DNA from: Paracoccus wurundjeri
Lineage (GTDB): Bacteria; Pseudomonadota; Alphaproteobacteria; Rhodobacterales; Rhodobacteraceae
DNA: 64,000 bases
Assembly (NCBI RefSeq): GCF_030678915.1
Contig: NZ_JAUUTZ010000001.1
Coordinates: 394,023 to 458,022 of the forward strand
Direction: 5' to 3'
Made by a program: the position numbers and the translations under genes. Below, piece after piece: positions 20,929 to 29,300 of this stretch (positions are counted from its first letter, which is position 1; each line of letters begins with the position of its first letter). The notes beneath the pieces are model-generated. The model did not search any database and was not told where the DNA came from. It saw only the letters and a program-made list of their open reading frames with translations.

Positions 20929-21801
20929 TCAGGCGCGGCGGGATTCGTCGCGCAGGCGCAGGATCATCGGGGTCAGGATCAGCTGCATCGCCAGATCCAC
21001 CTTGGGACCGGGGACGACGATGGAATTGGCGCGGCTCATCCACGAGCCCTGGATCATCGAGGTCAGATAGGGGAAATCGATCCCGCGCGGATTGCGGAAC
21101 CGGATCACCACAAGGCTTTCATCGGGTGTCGGTATCCAGCGGGCAACAAATGGATTCGAGGTATCGACCACCGGCACCCGCTGGAAATTGATGTCGGTTT
21201 CGGTGAATTGCGGGCAGATGCAATGTACATAGGCATGCATCCGGCGCAGGATCGTGTCGGTCACGGCCTCGGTCGTGTAGCCGCGGCTGGCCTTGTCGCG
21301 GTGAATCTTCTGGATCCATTCCAGATTGATCACCGGCACAACCCCGATCTTCAGATCCGCCAGCTTGGCTAGGTTGACATTGTCGTTGACGACCGCGCCA
21401 TGCAGCCCTTCGTAGAACAGCAGGTCAGAGCCGTTCTCGAAAGGGGCCCAGTCGGTGAAGGTGCCGGGAGGGTTGCCATAACGTTCGGATTCTTCCTCGT
21501 CATGAACGTAATGCCGGGTTTCGCCCTTGCCGGTCTTGCCATAGACGCGGAACACCTCTTGCAGCTTTTCCAGCTCATTGGCGTCATAGCTGAAATGGCT
21601 GAAGGTCTGATCTCCGCCGGCCTGACGTCGAATAAGTTCTTCTTTCATTGCGGCGCGATCAAAGCGGTGAAAAGCGTCGCCCTCGATGCTGACCGCCTTG
21701 ATGCCTTCGCGGCGGAATATCTGGTCGAAGGTGCTTTTGACCGTCGTGGTGCCTGCTCCGGATGAGCCGGTGACCGAGATGATGGGATGTTTTCTGGACA
21801 T
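20929..21801 (-). CDS. cbbP: Phosphoribulokinase
   Basis: CbbP makes RuBP from ribulose 5-phosphate and ATP, the reaction unique to the Calvin cycle. The 290-residue length matches the octameric proteobacterial type regulated by NADH and AMP. Motifs include the P-loop [14 protein letters not shown] near residue 12, [12 protein letters not shown] (catalytic Asp region), HYVHDEEES and [13 protein letters not shown]. It is second in the operon, 15 bases after cbbF and 11 before cbbT. Confidence 0.97.
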   Translation of the reverse strand: MSRKHPIISVTGSSGAGTTTVKSTFDQIFRREGIKAVSIEGDAFHRFDRAAMKEELIRRQAGGDQTFSHFSYDANELEKLQEVFRVYGKTGKGETRHYVHDEEESERYGNPPGTFTDWAPFENGSDLLFYEGLHGAVVNDNVNLAKLADLKIGVVPVINLEWIQKIHRDKASRGYTTEAVTDTILRRMHAYVHCICPQFTETDINFQRVPVVDTSNPFVARWIPTPDESLVVIRFRNPRGIDFPYLTSMIQGSWMSRANSIVVPGPKVDLAMQLILTPMILRLRDESRRA

Positions 21802-21816
21802 GTATTTTCCCTTGGT

Positions 21817-22824
21817 TCAGGCGCGGAACAACCCGCGATTGCCGAACAGAGCCGAAACCTCGTGCTCGGGCAGGTCGTGATAGGTGGCGACACGCTCGAC
21901 CTTGTCGGGAGTGCCAAAGACGAATGGTGTGCGGGCGTGCAGGCTATCGGGAGTCAGGTCGAGGATGGGGGTAAGCGTGTTAGTGGCTTTGCCACCTGAT
22001 TGCTCGATCAGAAAAGCGATCGGCGCGCATTCATAGACCAGCCGCAGCCGACCGCTTTGATAGCCATCGCGGGCATCTGCCGGATAAAGGAAAATTCCGC
22101 CCCGGGTGATGATCCGATGCGTTTCGGCCACCAGAGAAGCGATCCACCGCATGTTGAAATTCTTGCCGCGCGGCCCGTTGGTTCCGGCAAGACAATCGTC
22201 GATATAGGCCCGGATCGGCTGCGGCCAATGGCGGTAATTCGAGGCGTTGATGGCGAATTCCGGAACCTTGCAGGATTGCGGCAACCCGGATGCAGGGGTC
22301 TCGACAAATACGTCCTTTTCGCGATCCAGGATAAATTTGCGGATGCCGTCGCCGAAGCTGACCATCAATGCGGTCTGCGGGCCATAGATGAAATATCCCG
22401 CAGCCTCGATGTGATGTCCCGGACGCAGGAACGTGGTTTCGGGGTCGGCCTCGGCGGGCTGGATGCTGAAGATCGTCCCGATCGAGACATTCACGTCGAT
22501 ATTCGAGGAACCGTCCAGCGGGTCGATGGCGATCGCCAGCCTGCCTTCCGCGTCGACCTCGACCGCGTTCTCCTGTTCCTCCGACGCATACCAGCGAATG
22601 CCTGTTCCACGCAGGGCCGCGGTGAAAGCCTCATCCGCGATCACGTCCAGCGCTTTTTGCGTATCGCCGTCGGTATTCGCGCCGACATTTTCAGCAAGAT
22701 TCCCCTCTAACCCGCCAGCCGCGATGCGAGCGGCCAGATCTGCTGCCACCCGGCACATTGCCGCGACGGGTGTTTCGAGATGCGCAGGAATCGCGCCGCC
22801 GGCGATCTGCTGAATTCGGGCCAT
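21817..22824 (-). CDS. cbbF: Class I fructose-1,6-bisphosphatase
   Basis: CbbF hydrolyses fructose-1,6-bisphosphate; cbb-operon versions often also act on sedoheptulose-1,7-bisphosphate. The 335-residue protein has the metal-site signature [24 protein letters not shown] in pieces (DPLDGSSN), [10 protein letters not shown] upstream of it, and [20 protein letters not shown] near the C-terminus. GGGGAGG stands eight bases before the ATG at 22824, which I prefer to an upstream in-frame ATG at 22845. It is the first gene of the operon, facing cbbR across a 97-base control region. Confidence 0.95.
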   Translation of the reverse strand: MARIQQIAGGAIPAHLETPVAAMCRVAADLAARIAAGGLEGNLAENVGANTDGDTQKALDVIADEAFTAALRGTGIRWYASEEQENAVEVDAEGRLAIAIDPLDGSSNIDVNVSIGTIFSIQPAEADPETTFLRPGHHIEAAGYFIYGPQTALMVSFGDGIRKFILDREKDVFVETPASGLPQSCKVPEFAINASNYRHWPQPIRAYIDDCLAGTNGPRGKNFNMRWIASLVAETHRIITRGGIFLYPADARDGYQSGRLRLVYECAPIAFLIEQSGGKATNTLTPILDLTPDSLHARTPFVFGTPDKVERVATYHDLPEHEVSALFGNRGLFRA

Positions 22825-22862
22825 CGACTGAACCTCCCCTTTCAAGTTCGACAGGCCCTTGC

Positions 22863-22897
22863 TATTTCATCGCGGGGTGATAATAAATTTTAAAATT
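22863..22897. promoter_or_regulatory. Candidate CbbR operator in the cbbF-cbbR control region
   Basis: The 97-base gap between the divergent cbbF and cbbR holds an imperfect inverted repeat, TCA-N8-TGA with flanking TATT/AATA (22863-22885), directly followed by a perfect 12-base palindrome AATTTTAAAATT (22886-22897). LysR-type regulators bind T-N11/12-A dyads of this kind next to their own genes. The stretch is far more AT-rich than its surroundings, so it also likely contains the promoters. Exact CbbR contacts are not readable. Confidence 0.55.
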
Positions 22898-22921
22898 CTT
22901 TTCTAATACTAAAGAAAAATT

Positions 22922-23860
22922 ATGTCCCTGCTGGATCGGATCACGCTCAAACAGTTACGCGCACTGCGCGCATTGGCGGATCATGGCACGGTGACCGCTG
23001 CTGCAAAGGCGATCAGCCTGACTGCGCCGGCTGTTCATATCCAATTGAAAAATCTAGAAGAAATATCCGGAACGCCATTGGTGGACCGCGAATCCCGTGA
23101 GGGCGGACTGACCCCGCAGGGTCATGCGATGCTACGGGCGCATGACCAGATAGAGGCGGCAATCACCCGTGCTCTGGCCGAGGTCGAGGCGTTGAATGCC
23201 GGTACCTGCGGCAATTTGACGCTGGGCGTCGTGACCACCTGCAAATATTTCGCGCCCGAGATCGTCGCGCTTCTGGCGCAGGACATGCCGGATGTCACGA
23301 TTGCCCTGAAAGTCGGCAATCGCAGCGAACTTATGCAGGGGTTGGAGCGAGGCGAGTATGATCTGTGTATCATGGGCCGCCCGCCACGCGAACCTCTGGT
23401 CGGCGCGCGATCGCTTGCGCCGCATCCGCATGTGCTGATCGCGCGCCCGGATCATCCGCTGGCCGGGCGCAATGATATCCGTCCCGTCGATCTGGTGGAC
23501 GAACGTTTCGTCATGCGCGAGCCGGGGTCGGGCACCCGAATCCTTGCCGAGCGCTTTCTGAGCGATGTCGCCGAGAAAAAACAGGCCGCAACCATCGAGA
23601 TGAGCTCGAACGAGACGATCAAGCAGGCGGTGATCAGTGGCCTTGGGATTGCGCTTATCTCGGGCCATACGGTCGCTTATGAATTGCAGATGAAGCGGTT
23701 GGTCACATTGAACGTGGTTGGTTTGCCGATCTTGCGAACCTGGTATGTCATCACGCCCCGCGACGTTCCCCTGTCCATCGTCGCGCAACGGGTGCGGGAA
23801 TGGCTGCTTGAAAATGCGGCGCGATTTTTGCCTGCGCTGGACACGGAAGCACGGCTATGA
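22922..23860 (+). CDS. cbbR: LysR-type regulator CbbR
   Basis: CbbR activates the cbb operon in response to metabolites such as RuBP, ATP or NADPH. The 312-residue protein has an N-terminal winged HTH (TLKQLRALRALADHGTVTAAAKAISLTAPAVHIQLKNLEE) and a C-terminal LysR substrate-binding domain with REPGSGTRILAERFL and SSNETIKQAVISGLGIALISGHTV, the usual effector pocket segments. It is divergent from cbbF. Its stop overlaps that of the convergent Lrp-type gene by six bases. Position makes the cbb role very likely. Confidence 0.93.
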   Translation: MSLLDRITLKQLRALRALADHGTVTAAAKAISLTAPAVHIQLKNLEEISGTPLVDRESREGGLTPQGHAMLRAHDQIEAAITRALAEVEALNAGTCGNLTLGVVTTCKYFAPEIVALLAQDMPDVTIALKVGNRSELMQGLERGEYDLCIMGRPPREPLVGARSLAPHPHVLIARPDHPLAGRNDIRPVDLVDERFVMREPGSGTRILAERFLSDVAEKKQAATIEMSSNETIKQAVISGLGIALISGHTVAYELQMKRLVTLNVVGLPILRTWYVITPRDVPLSIVAQRVREWLLENAARFLPALDTEARL

Positions 23861-24316
23861 AACCGCGATCCCCCGATCATCCTTAAGCGTTTTCAGCACG
23901 ATTTCCGACCGGACTTGCGAGACCTGCGGATGGGGCAGCAATTGCCGGTGTACGAATTCGGCGAATGCGTCCAGATCGCGGGTGCGCACATCCAGCACGT
24001 AATCCGCATCCCCGGAAACCGAAAAGGCCGAGCGAATCTGCGGATGACTGGCGACGAAACGGGCAAAATCGTCCTCTTTGCTCTGGCCGTGGCTGGACAG
24101 GTTCACGCGGATGATCGCCCGCATCCCATAGCCAAGCTTGGCCGCGTTCAGCCGGGCGGAATAGCCCGAGATCACACCAGCCTGTTCCAGCGCCGCCCGC
24201 CTGCGTGAACATTGAGAGGCGGACAGATTCACCACTTCGGATAACGCGGCATTGGTCATCGCTCCGTCCCGCTGCAATGCGGCAAGAATGGTGATGTCGA
24301 AGCTATCCAGGTTCAT
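23855..24316 (-). CDS. Lrp/AsnC-family transcriptional regulator
   Basis: The 153-residue protein has the Lrp/AsnC layout: an N-terminal HTH (LAALQRDGAMTNAALSEVVNLSASQCSRRRAALEQAGVI) and a C-terminal RAM effector domain (MRAIIRVNLSSHG, SAFSVSGDADYVLDVRTRDLDAFAEFV). Such proteins sense amino acids and often control a divergent catabolic gene. Here the divergent gene is hppD (tyrosine breakdown), so it may respond to tyrosine, phenylalanine or a keto acid; this is inferred from context only. It overlaps cbbR tail to tail by six bases. Confidence 0.9.
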   Translation of the reverse strand: MNLDSFDITILAALQRDGAMTNAALSEVVNLSASQCSRRRAALEQAGVISGYSARLNAAKLGYGMRAIIRVNLSSHGQSKEDDFARFVASHPQIRSAFSVSGDADYVLDVRTRDLDAFAEFVHRQLLPHPQVSQVRSEIVLKTLKDDRGIAVS

Positions 24317-24339
24317 TTTCTGCGCGGTTCAAGCTGATT

Positions 24340-24395
24340 TTGCATGTTTCGTGCAATACTGCCGTGATCGGGGCAGGGTTTGCAAGCATATTGCA
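24340..24395. promoter_or_regulatory. Two TTGCA/TGCAA dyads between lrp-type gene and hppD
   Basis: TTGCA-N7-TGCAA lies at 24340-24356, and a second dyad TGCAA-N5-TTGCA at 24381-24395 in the 138-base divergent gap. Repeated sites of this sort fit binding by a multimeric Lrp/AsnC protein, most simply the one encoded alongside. Promoter boxes were not clear. Confidence 0.45.
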
Positions 24396-24454
24396 TCCTC
24401 ATGGCGGCATCCTTGGGTCAAGGCGATATCACGCAGTTATCGGAGGAAAAAGAT

Positions 24455-25567
24455 ATGGGCCCGTACCCGCATAACGCCCCGAAGGCCACGATCAGCAAGG
24501 TGAATCCCGCTGGCACGGATGGGTTCGAATTCGTCGAATACGCCCATCCCGACCCCGAAAAGCTGGACGTCATTTTCCGTCAGATGGGATTCGTCCCTGT
24601 CGCAAGGCACAAGAGCAAGAAGATCACCCTTTATCGTCAGGGGGATATCAATTATCTGCTGAATGCCGAACCGGGCACTCATGCGGCCGGTTTCGTCAAA
24701 GAGCATGGGCCCTGCGCTCCCGCCATGGCGTGGCGCGTCGTTGATGCACAGGCGGCACTGAAACGTGCGCTTGATCTGGGGGCAAAGGAATATACCGGCG
24801 ACGGCAAATCGATCGAAGCGCCTGCGGTTTTCGGGATCGGCGGCTCGCTGCTGTATTTCATCGACAGATATGGCGAAGACGGCAGTGCTTATACCGCCGA
24901 TTACGACTGGCTGGATGAGGTCGATCCCGCGCCGGAAGGGTTCGGCTTCTATTATCTCGACCATCTGACCCATAATGTCATTCGCGGCAATATGGATACC
25001 TGGTATAAATTCTATCACGACACCTTTAATTTCCGCGAAATCAAGTATTTTGACATCAAGGGCAGGCAGACCGGCCTTGTCAGCCGCGCCCTGACCTCAC
25101 CGGATGGCAAGATCCGCATCCCGATCAACGAATCCAGTGACGAGCATAGCCAGATCGAGGAATATCTGCGCGAATACAAGGGCGAGGGTATCCAGCATAT
25201 CGCCATCGCGACCGAGGATATCTATGCTGGCACGGATCGGATTTCGGATGCCGGGATGCAGTTCATGCCGGGGCCGCCCGATGTCTATTACGAGATGTCG
25301 CACAAGCGGGTGAAAGGCCATGAAGAGCCGATCGAACGGATGAAGAAGCACGGGATCCTGATCGATGGCGAAGGTGTGGTCGGCGGCGGCGAGACGCGGA
25401 TCCTGCTACAGATTTTCTCGAAAACCGTGATCGGGCCGATTTTCTTCGAATTCATCCAGCGCAAGGGTGATGACGGTTTCGGCGAGGGCAATTTCCGGGC
25501 TTTGTTCGAATCCATCGAAGAGGACCAGATTCGCCGTGGCGTGCTGAATGCCGAACTGGCAAGCTGA
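24455..25567 (+). CDS. hppD: 4-hydroxyphenylpyruvate dioxygenase
   Basis: HppD converts 4-hydroxyphenylpyruvate to homogentisate with O2 and Fe(II), the second step in tyrosine catabolism. The 370-residue protein has two VOC-type halves. The iron ligands are seen as His in LDHLTHNVIRGN, His in GIQHIAIATED and Glu in FFEFIQRKGDDGFGEGNF, which is also the family's C-terminal signature. GGAGG sits eight bases before the ATG at 24455. It is transcribed alone and ends at a clear terminator. No homogentisate dioxygenase gene is in the window. Confidence 0.95.
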   Translation: MGPYPHNAPKATISKVNPAGTDGFEFVEYAHPDPEKLDVIFRQMGFVPVARHKSKKITLYRQGDINYLLNAEPGTHAAGFVKEHGPCAPAMAWRVVDAQAALKRALDLGAKEYTGDGKSIEAPAVFGIGGSLLYFIDRYGEDGSAYTADYDWLDEVDPAPEGFGFYYLDHLTHNVIRGNMDTWYKFYHDTFNFREIKYFDIKGRQTGLVSRALTSPDGKIRIPINESSDEHSQIEEYLREYKGEGIQHIAIATEDIYAGTDRISDAGMQFMPGPPDVYYEMSHKRVKGHEEPIERMKKHGILIDGEGVVGGGETRILLQIFSKTVIGPIFFEFIQRKGDDGFGEGNFRALFESIEEDQIRRGVLNAELAS

Positions 25568-25572
25568 GATCG

Positions 25573-25607
25573 CCGGCCCCGCCGGATCACCCGGCGGAGC
25601 CGGTTTT
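25573..25607 (+). terminator. Rho-independent terminator after hppD
   Basis: A GC-rich stem (7 pairs around a 5-base loop, one mismatch, then 5 more pairs; 25573-25603) is followed directly by TTTT. It lies six bases after the hppD stop, between the convergent hppD and dodecin genes. Confidence 0.8.
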
Positions 25608-25618
25608 CGGCGACAGAA

Positions 25619-25822
25619 TCAATCATCCAGAACGAAAGTCACCATCATGTTGACGCGATAACTGGTGATCTGCCCACTGTCGCAGTCAACGCTTTGTTCC
25701 TTGATCCACGCCCCTCTGACATTGCGCAGGGTATCGTTCGCGCGCTTGATGCCCTGGGTTACGGCATCCTCGAAGCTGGTGGGGGATGAAGCTGAAATTT
25801 CGGTTACACGTGCGATAGACAT
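25619..25822 (-). CDS. Dodecin-family flavin-binding protein
   Basis: Dodecins are small proteins that form hollow 12-mers binding flavins, or sometimes CoA, as storage or scavenging particles. The 67-residue length is typical. The sequence has the family pattern: MSIARVTEISASSPTSFEDAV, then AWIKEQSVDCDSGQITSYRVN and a final VTFVLDD. Halobacterial dodecins stack flavin on a Trp in this position, and AWIKEQ holds that Trp. I chose the ATG at 25822; an in-frame extension of 18 codons has no family match. Confidence 0.88.
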   Translation of the reverse strand: MSIARVTEISASSPTSFEDAVTQGIKRANDTLRNVRGAWIKEQSVDCDSGQITSYRVNMMVTFVLDD

Positions 25823-25864
25823 GACTGTTTCCCTTCCTGTGAGATATCGTAAGAAACCAACGTG

Positions 25865-25904
25865 CCCGGTCGGCACCGGGTTCCGCCCCCTGCCAAAGGG
25901 GCGG
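25865..25904 (+). promoter_or_regulatory. Tandem hairpins in the leader of the Rieske gene
   Basis: Two perfect stem-loops lie back to back just before the ATG at 25913: CCCGGT/ACCGGG with a 4-base loop (25865-25880) and CCGCCCC/GGGGCGG with an 8-base loop (25883-25904). The right arm of the second contains the only purine-rich stretch near the start codon, so it could hide the ribosome site. Confidence 0.45.
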
Positions 25905-25912
25905 GAAACGGT

Positions 25913-26269
25913 ATGAGTTGGGTGGATTATGCGTCGGCCCCGGCACCCGGTACCCCTATCTGCCGAGAGTCAGAGGCGGGCGCGGTAAACGTCCTGACCA
26001 TCACCACCGGGAAGGGCGACTTTCCAGTGCTGTTGCTGCACACGGCGCAGGGCTGGCGCGCTTATGTCAATGCTTGCCCGCATCAATATCTGCCGCTGAA
26101 TTACCGCGGCGAACAGCTTGTTTCTGCGGATGGTGCGAAGCTGATATGCACGGCGCATGGCGCACAGTTCGATATTTACAGCGGTCAGGTGATTCATGGT
26201 GCGGGTTGCGGCCTTGATGCAATTCCCATCGAAATTGCGGATGGAGAGATCCGCATCACCCTGATTTAA
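25913..26269 (+). CDS. Small Rieske [2Fe-2S] protein
   Basis: The 118-residue protein is a stand-alone Rieske domain. Ligands are Cys and His in ACPHQYLPLNY and Cys and His in LICTAHGAQFD, spaced as in Rieske ferredoxins. It has no signal peptide or membrane anchor, so it is a cytoplasmic electron carrier or a component of an oxygenase or nitrite-reductase-like system rather than cytochrome bc1. No oxygenase gene is adjacent. The ATG at 25913 is preferred to an upstream in-frame start in the hairpin region. It converges with parE. Confidence 0.88.
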   Translation: MSWVDYASAPAPGTPICRESEAGAVNVLTITTGKGDFPVLLLHTAQGWRAYVNACPHQYLPLNYRGEQLVSADGAKLICTAHGAQFDIYSGQVIHGAGCGLDAIPIEIADGEIRITLI

Positions 26270-26290
26270 ATTATTCCGGCCTGAGCCGCG

Positions 26291-28252
26291 TCAGATATCC
26301 AGTTCTTCCACGAAACGGGCGTTTTCCTGAATATACTGGAAACGCAGTTCCGGCTTCTTGCCCATCAGCCGTTCGACAAGATCGCCGGTTTCTCCGCCCG
26401 CATCCTCGTCGATATTGACACGGATCAGGCGTCGTGTCGCGGGGTTCATCGTGGTATCGCGCAAATCCTTGGCGTCCATTTCCCCAAGCCCCTTGAAGCG
26501 TTGCAGGTCGATCTTGCCTTTGCCGCCCAATCCCTTGGCCAGCATCCGTTCTTTCTCGGCATCGTCGGCGACATAGACGCGATGTGCGCCCTGCGTCAGC
26601 CGGTAAAGCGGTGGGCAGGCCAGATACAGATGTCCCTTGTCGATCAGCGGACGCATCTGGGTGAAGAAAAAGGTCATCAGCAGGCTTGCGATATGCGCGC
26701 CGTCCACATCGGCATCGGTCATGATGATGATCTTGTCATAGCGCAGATCGTCTATATTGAACTTGCTGCCCATGCCGACGCCAAGCGCCTGACAGATATC
26801 GCCGATTTCCTGATTGGCGCTCATTTTGTTCGACGCCGCGCCCAGCACGTTCAGAACCTTGCCGCGCAGGGGCAGAAGGGCCTGGGTCTTGCGGTCCCGC
26901 GCCATCTTGGCGCTGCCGCCGGCACTATCGCCCTCGACGATGAACAGCTCGGTCCCGTCCCGTGCCGCATTCGAGCAATCGACCAGCTTGCCGGGCAGGC
27001 GTAGCTTCTTGGTTGCAGATTTACGGGCGGTTTCCTTTTCCTGCCTGCGCCGCAGCCGTTCTTCGGCTCGCAGCACGAGGAAATCAAGGATCGCGCCCGC
27101 CGATTTCGTATCCGCCGCCAGCCAGTTGTCGAAATGGTCACGCACCGCACCCTCGACCAGCTTATGCGCCTCGGTCGTGGCCAGCCGGTCCTTGGTCTGG
27201 CCGACGAATTCAGGCTCGCGGATGAAGCAGGACACCAATGCGCAGCCCCCGGTCAGCAAATCCTCGCGGGTGATCTGTGCCGCCTTCTTGTTGTTCACCA
27301 ATTCGCCGTAGGCGCGGATCCCCTTGAGGATCGCGGCCCAGAACCCGGCTTCATGCGTGCCGCCTTCGGGTGTGGGGACGGTGTTGCAATAGGACTGGAT
27401 GAATCCGTCGCGCGAAGGTGTCCAGTTGATCGCCCAATCGACCTTGCCGGGCGCATTGAAGCGTTTGAAATCCATACTGCCCGAAAAGGGCCGGTCGGCA
27501 TAGGTCGTCGCGCCTTCCAGCGTTTCGCCCAGATAATCCGCCAGACCGCCGGGGAAATGGAAAACCGCTTCCTGCGGTGTTTCGCCATCGTCGATTTCCG
27601 ACTTCCAGCGGATCTCGACGCCCGAAAACAGATAGGCTTTGGATTTCACCAGTTTGATCAGCCGCGCCGGCTTGAAGCGGTGATGACCGAAAATCTCTTC
27701 ATCGGCGTGGAAGGTCGTGGTCGTGCCCCGCCGATTCGGAGCCGCGCCCAGCTTTTCGACAGGGCCCAGCGGTACGCCACGGGAAAAGCTTTGCTGAAAC
27801 AATTCACGGTTGCGGGCGACCTGCACCACAAGGGAATCGGACAGGGCATTGACCACCGAGGCGCCGACGCCATGCAGCCCGCCCGACGTCTCGTAGGAAT
27901 CGCCCGAGAACTTCCCGCCCGCATGCAAGGTGCACAGAATGACCTCAAGCGCCGATTTACCCGGAAATTTGGGGTGCGGGTCGATGGGGATCCCGCGTCC
28001 GTTATCCCGGATGGTCACGCTGTAATCGGCGAGCAATTCGACCTCGATCCGGCTGGCATGACCCGCGACGGCTTCATCCATCGAGTTGTCGAGGATCTCG
28101 GCCACAAGATGATGCAGGGCGCGTTCATCCGTGCCGCCGATATACATACCGGGGCGCTTGCGCACCGGTTCAAGCCCCTCCAGTACCTCGATGGAGGCGG
28201 CGGAATAGGCATCAGCATTCATATCAACGGTGGAAAGAAGATCGTCGGCCAT
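26291..28252 (-). CDS. parE: DNA topoisomerase IV subunit B
   Basis: ParE is the ATPase subunit of topoisomerase IV, which separates linked daughter chromosomes. The 653-residue protein has the GHKL ATP site (LEPVRKRPGMYIGGTDERALHHLVAEILDNSMDEAV in parts; NGRGIPIDPHPK; TSGGLHGVGASVVNALS), the transducer domain and a TOPRIM domain with FIVEGDSAGGSAKMARDR and MTDADVDGAHIASLL. Its size and lack of the GyrB insert favour ParE over GyrB. The start at 28252 (MADDLLS) is chosen over a 31-codon extension. It is downstream of the GST gene and a small ORF on the same strand. Confidence 0.93.
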   Translation of the reverse strand: MADDLLSTVDMNADAYSAASIEVLEGLEPVRKRPGMYIGGTDERALHHLVAEILDNSMDEAVAGHASRIEVELLADYSVTIRDNGRGIPIDPHPKFPGKSALEVILCTLHAGGKFSGDSYETSGGLHGVGASVVNALSDSLVVQVARNRELFQQSFSRGVPLGPVEKLGAAPNRRGTTTTFHADEEIFGHHRFKPARLIKLVKSKAYLFSGVEIRWKSEIDDGETPQEAVFHFPGGLADYLGETLEGATTYADRPFSGSMDFKRFNAPGKVDWAINWTPSRDGFIQSYCNTVPTPEGGTHEAGFWAAILKGIRAYGELVNNKKAAQITREDLLTGGCALVSCFIREPEFVGQTKDRLATTEAHKLVEGAVRDHFDNWLAADTKSAGAILDFLVLRAEERLRRRQEKETARKSATKKLRLPGKLVDCSNAARDGTELFIVEGDSAGGSAKMARDRKTQALLPLRGKVLNVLGAASNKMSANQEIGDICQALGVGMGSKFNIDDLRYDKIIIMTDADVDGAHIASLLMTFFFTQMRPLIDKGHLYLACPPLYRLTQGAHRVYVADDAEKERMLAKGLGGKGKIDLQRFKGLGEMDAKDLRDTTMNPATRRLIRVNIDEDAGGETGDLVERLMGKKPELRFQYIQENARFVEELDI

Positions 28253-28355
28253 CCGGACTGCTCGTTTTTTGTCGTGTTTTGTCCAGTATCTCATGTCAGC
28301 GGGTATCGGCGCAAGGGGTTGTAGGGCAGGGCAGGCTCTCCGCAAGCAGTTGCGG

Positions 28356-28481
28356 CTATGCAGGTGGCATCACGACGCCTTTCTGCCCGATAAGCCGAAA
28401 CGCTGCCATTCGTGCGTCGTCATAGGTAGCGTCAGTCGCCGGTGCCGAAATCAGCACGATCATGCCCGGTTCAATGCTCAT
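28356..28481 (-). CDS. Short ORF coupled to the GST gene (41 aa, hypothetical)
   Basis: The ATG at 28481 overlaps the GST stop (ATGA) and opens a 41-codon frame ending TAG at 28356. The predicted peptide starts MSIEPGMIVLISAPATDA and ends RLIGQKGVVMPPA. It has no signal peptide or membrane segment and I do not recognise it. In favour: the overlap with the upstream stop, ordinary codon use, and filling an otherwise empty 225-base gap. Against: no clear ribosome site and short length. It may be a real small protein or chance read-through. Confidence 0.4.
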   Translation of the reverse strand: MSIEPGMIVLISAPATDATYDDARMAAFRLIGQKGVVMPPA

Positions 28482-29137
28482 TCAGGCTCGGCCAGCCTTG
28501 TTTTCCACATCTTCTGGAATGCCGGGCGAATCTGGCATTCGGTCAGCCATGCGTTCAAGGCGGGAAACTGCTCCATCAGCGGGTCATAGCATTGGGCATA
28601 GCGCAGCACCTCGGCCATATTGATATCGGCGACCGTGAATCGGCCTCCGACCATATAGCTTTGGCCCGACAGGTGTTCATTGACCACAGCGAGCGGTCTT
28701 TTCAGCCGATCGGCGGCATTCTCGACAGATGCTTTCTCACCGGATGACAATGCCTTCCCGGGACCATAGACGTAAAGCAATGTCAGGGCATCGGGTTCGA
28801 TACTAGTTGCGGCGTAAAAGCTCCATTGCATCATCAATGCATCTTCCTGCGCATCGGCGGGGCCGTAGGGCTGACCATATTTCCCCGCGAGATAGAGATT
28901 GCAGGCCATCGATTCCCGCAGGACCAGCGGGCCATCCTCGATCACCGGTATGGCGCTTGCAGGCGAAAGCGCCATGAATTGCGGTGATCGGGTGTTCAGC
29001 GGCGCGTCCGCCGCATCGGGATCCGGCAGCCGATAGGCCTGGATCACCGGGATTTGTTCGAACTCGATGCCGATCTCATGGCACAGCCAGATGATGCGTG
29101 ACGCGCGGGAGCGGGTGACACCGTGGATTTTCAGCAT
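28478..29137 (-). CDS. Glutathione S-transferase family protein
   Basis: GSTs join glutathione to electrophiles or reduce peroxides and disulfides. The 219-residue protein has an N-terminal thioredoxin-like domain (MLKIHGVTRSRASRIIWLCHE; SPASAIPVIEDGPLVLRESMA, where the P-V and E-S residues bind glutathione) and a C-terminal helical domain ending LPALNAWLTECQIRPAFQ. CAGGAGG precedes the ATG at 29137. The exact class and substrate cannot be assigned. Upstream, on the other strand, is the DUF1007 gene. Confidence 0.9.
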   Translation of the reverse strand: MLKIHGVTRSRASRIIWLCHEIGIEFEQIPVIQAYRLPDPDAADAPLNTRSPQFMALSPASAIPVIEDGPLVLRESMACNLYLAGKYGQPYGPADAQEDALMMQWSFYAATSIEPDALTLLYVYGPGKALSSGEKASVENAADRLKRPLAVVNEHLSGQSYMVGGRFTVADINMAEVLRYAQCYDPLMEQFPALNAWLTECQIRPAFQKMWKTRLAEPE

Positions 29138-29300
29138 GGGATTCCTCCTGTTTGTGCCAGAGGATATCGGATTGTCGGCAGTGTCGACCTGAAAAACCGC
29201 ACAGGATGAAAGCGGGTAGCGATCTTTGGTTGCCAAGCGGGTGCGATGTGATGCCATTTGCATTGATTGGCGGGGATGAGTAACAGGTATCGAACGCGAA

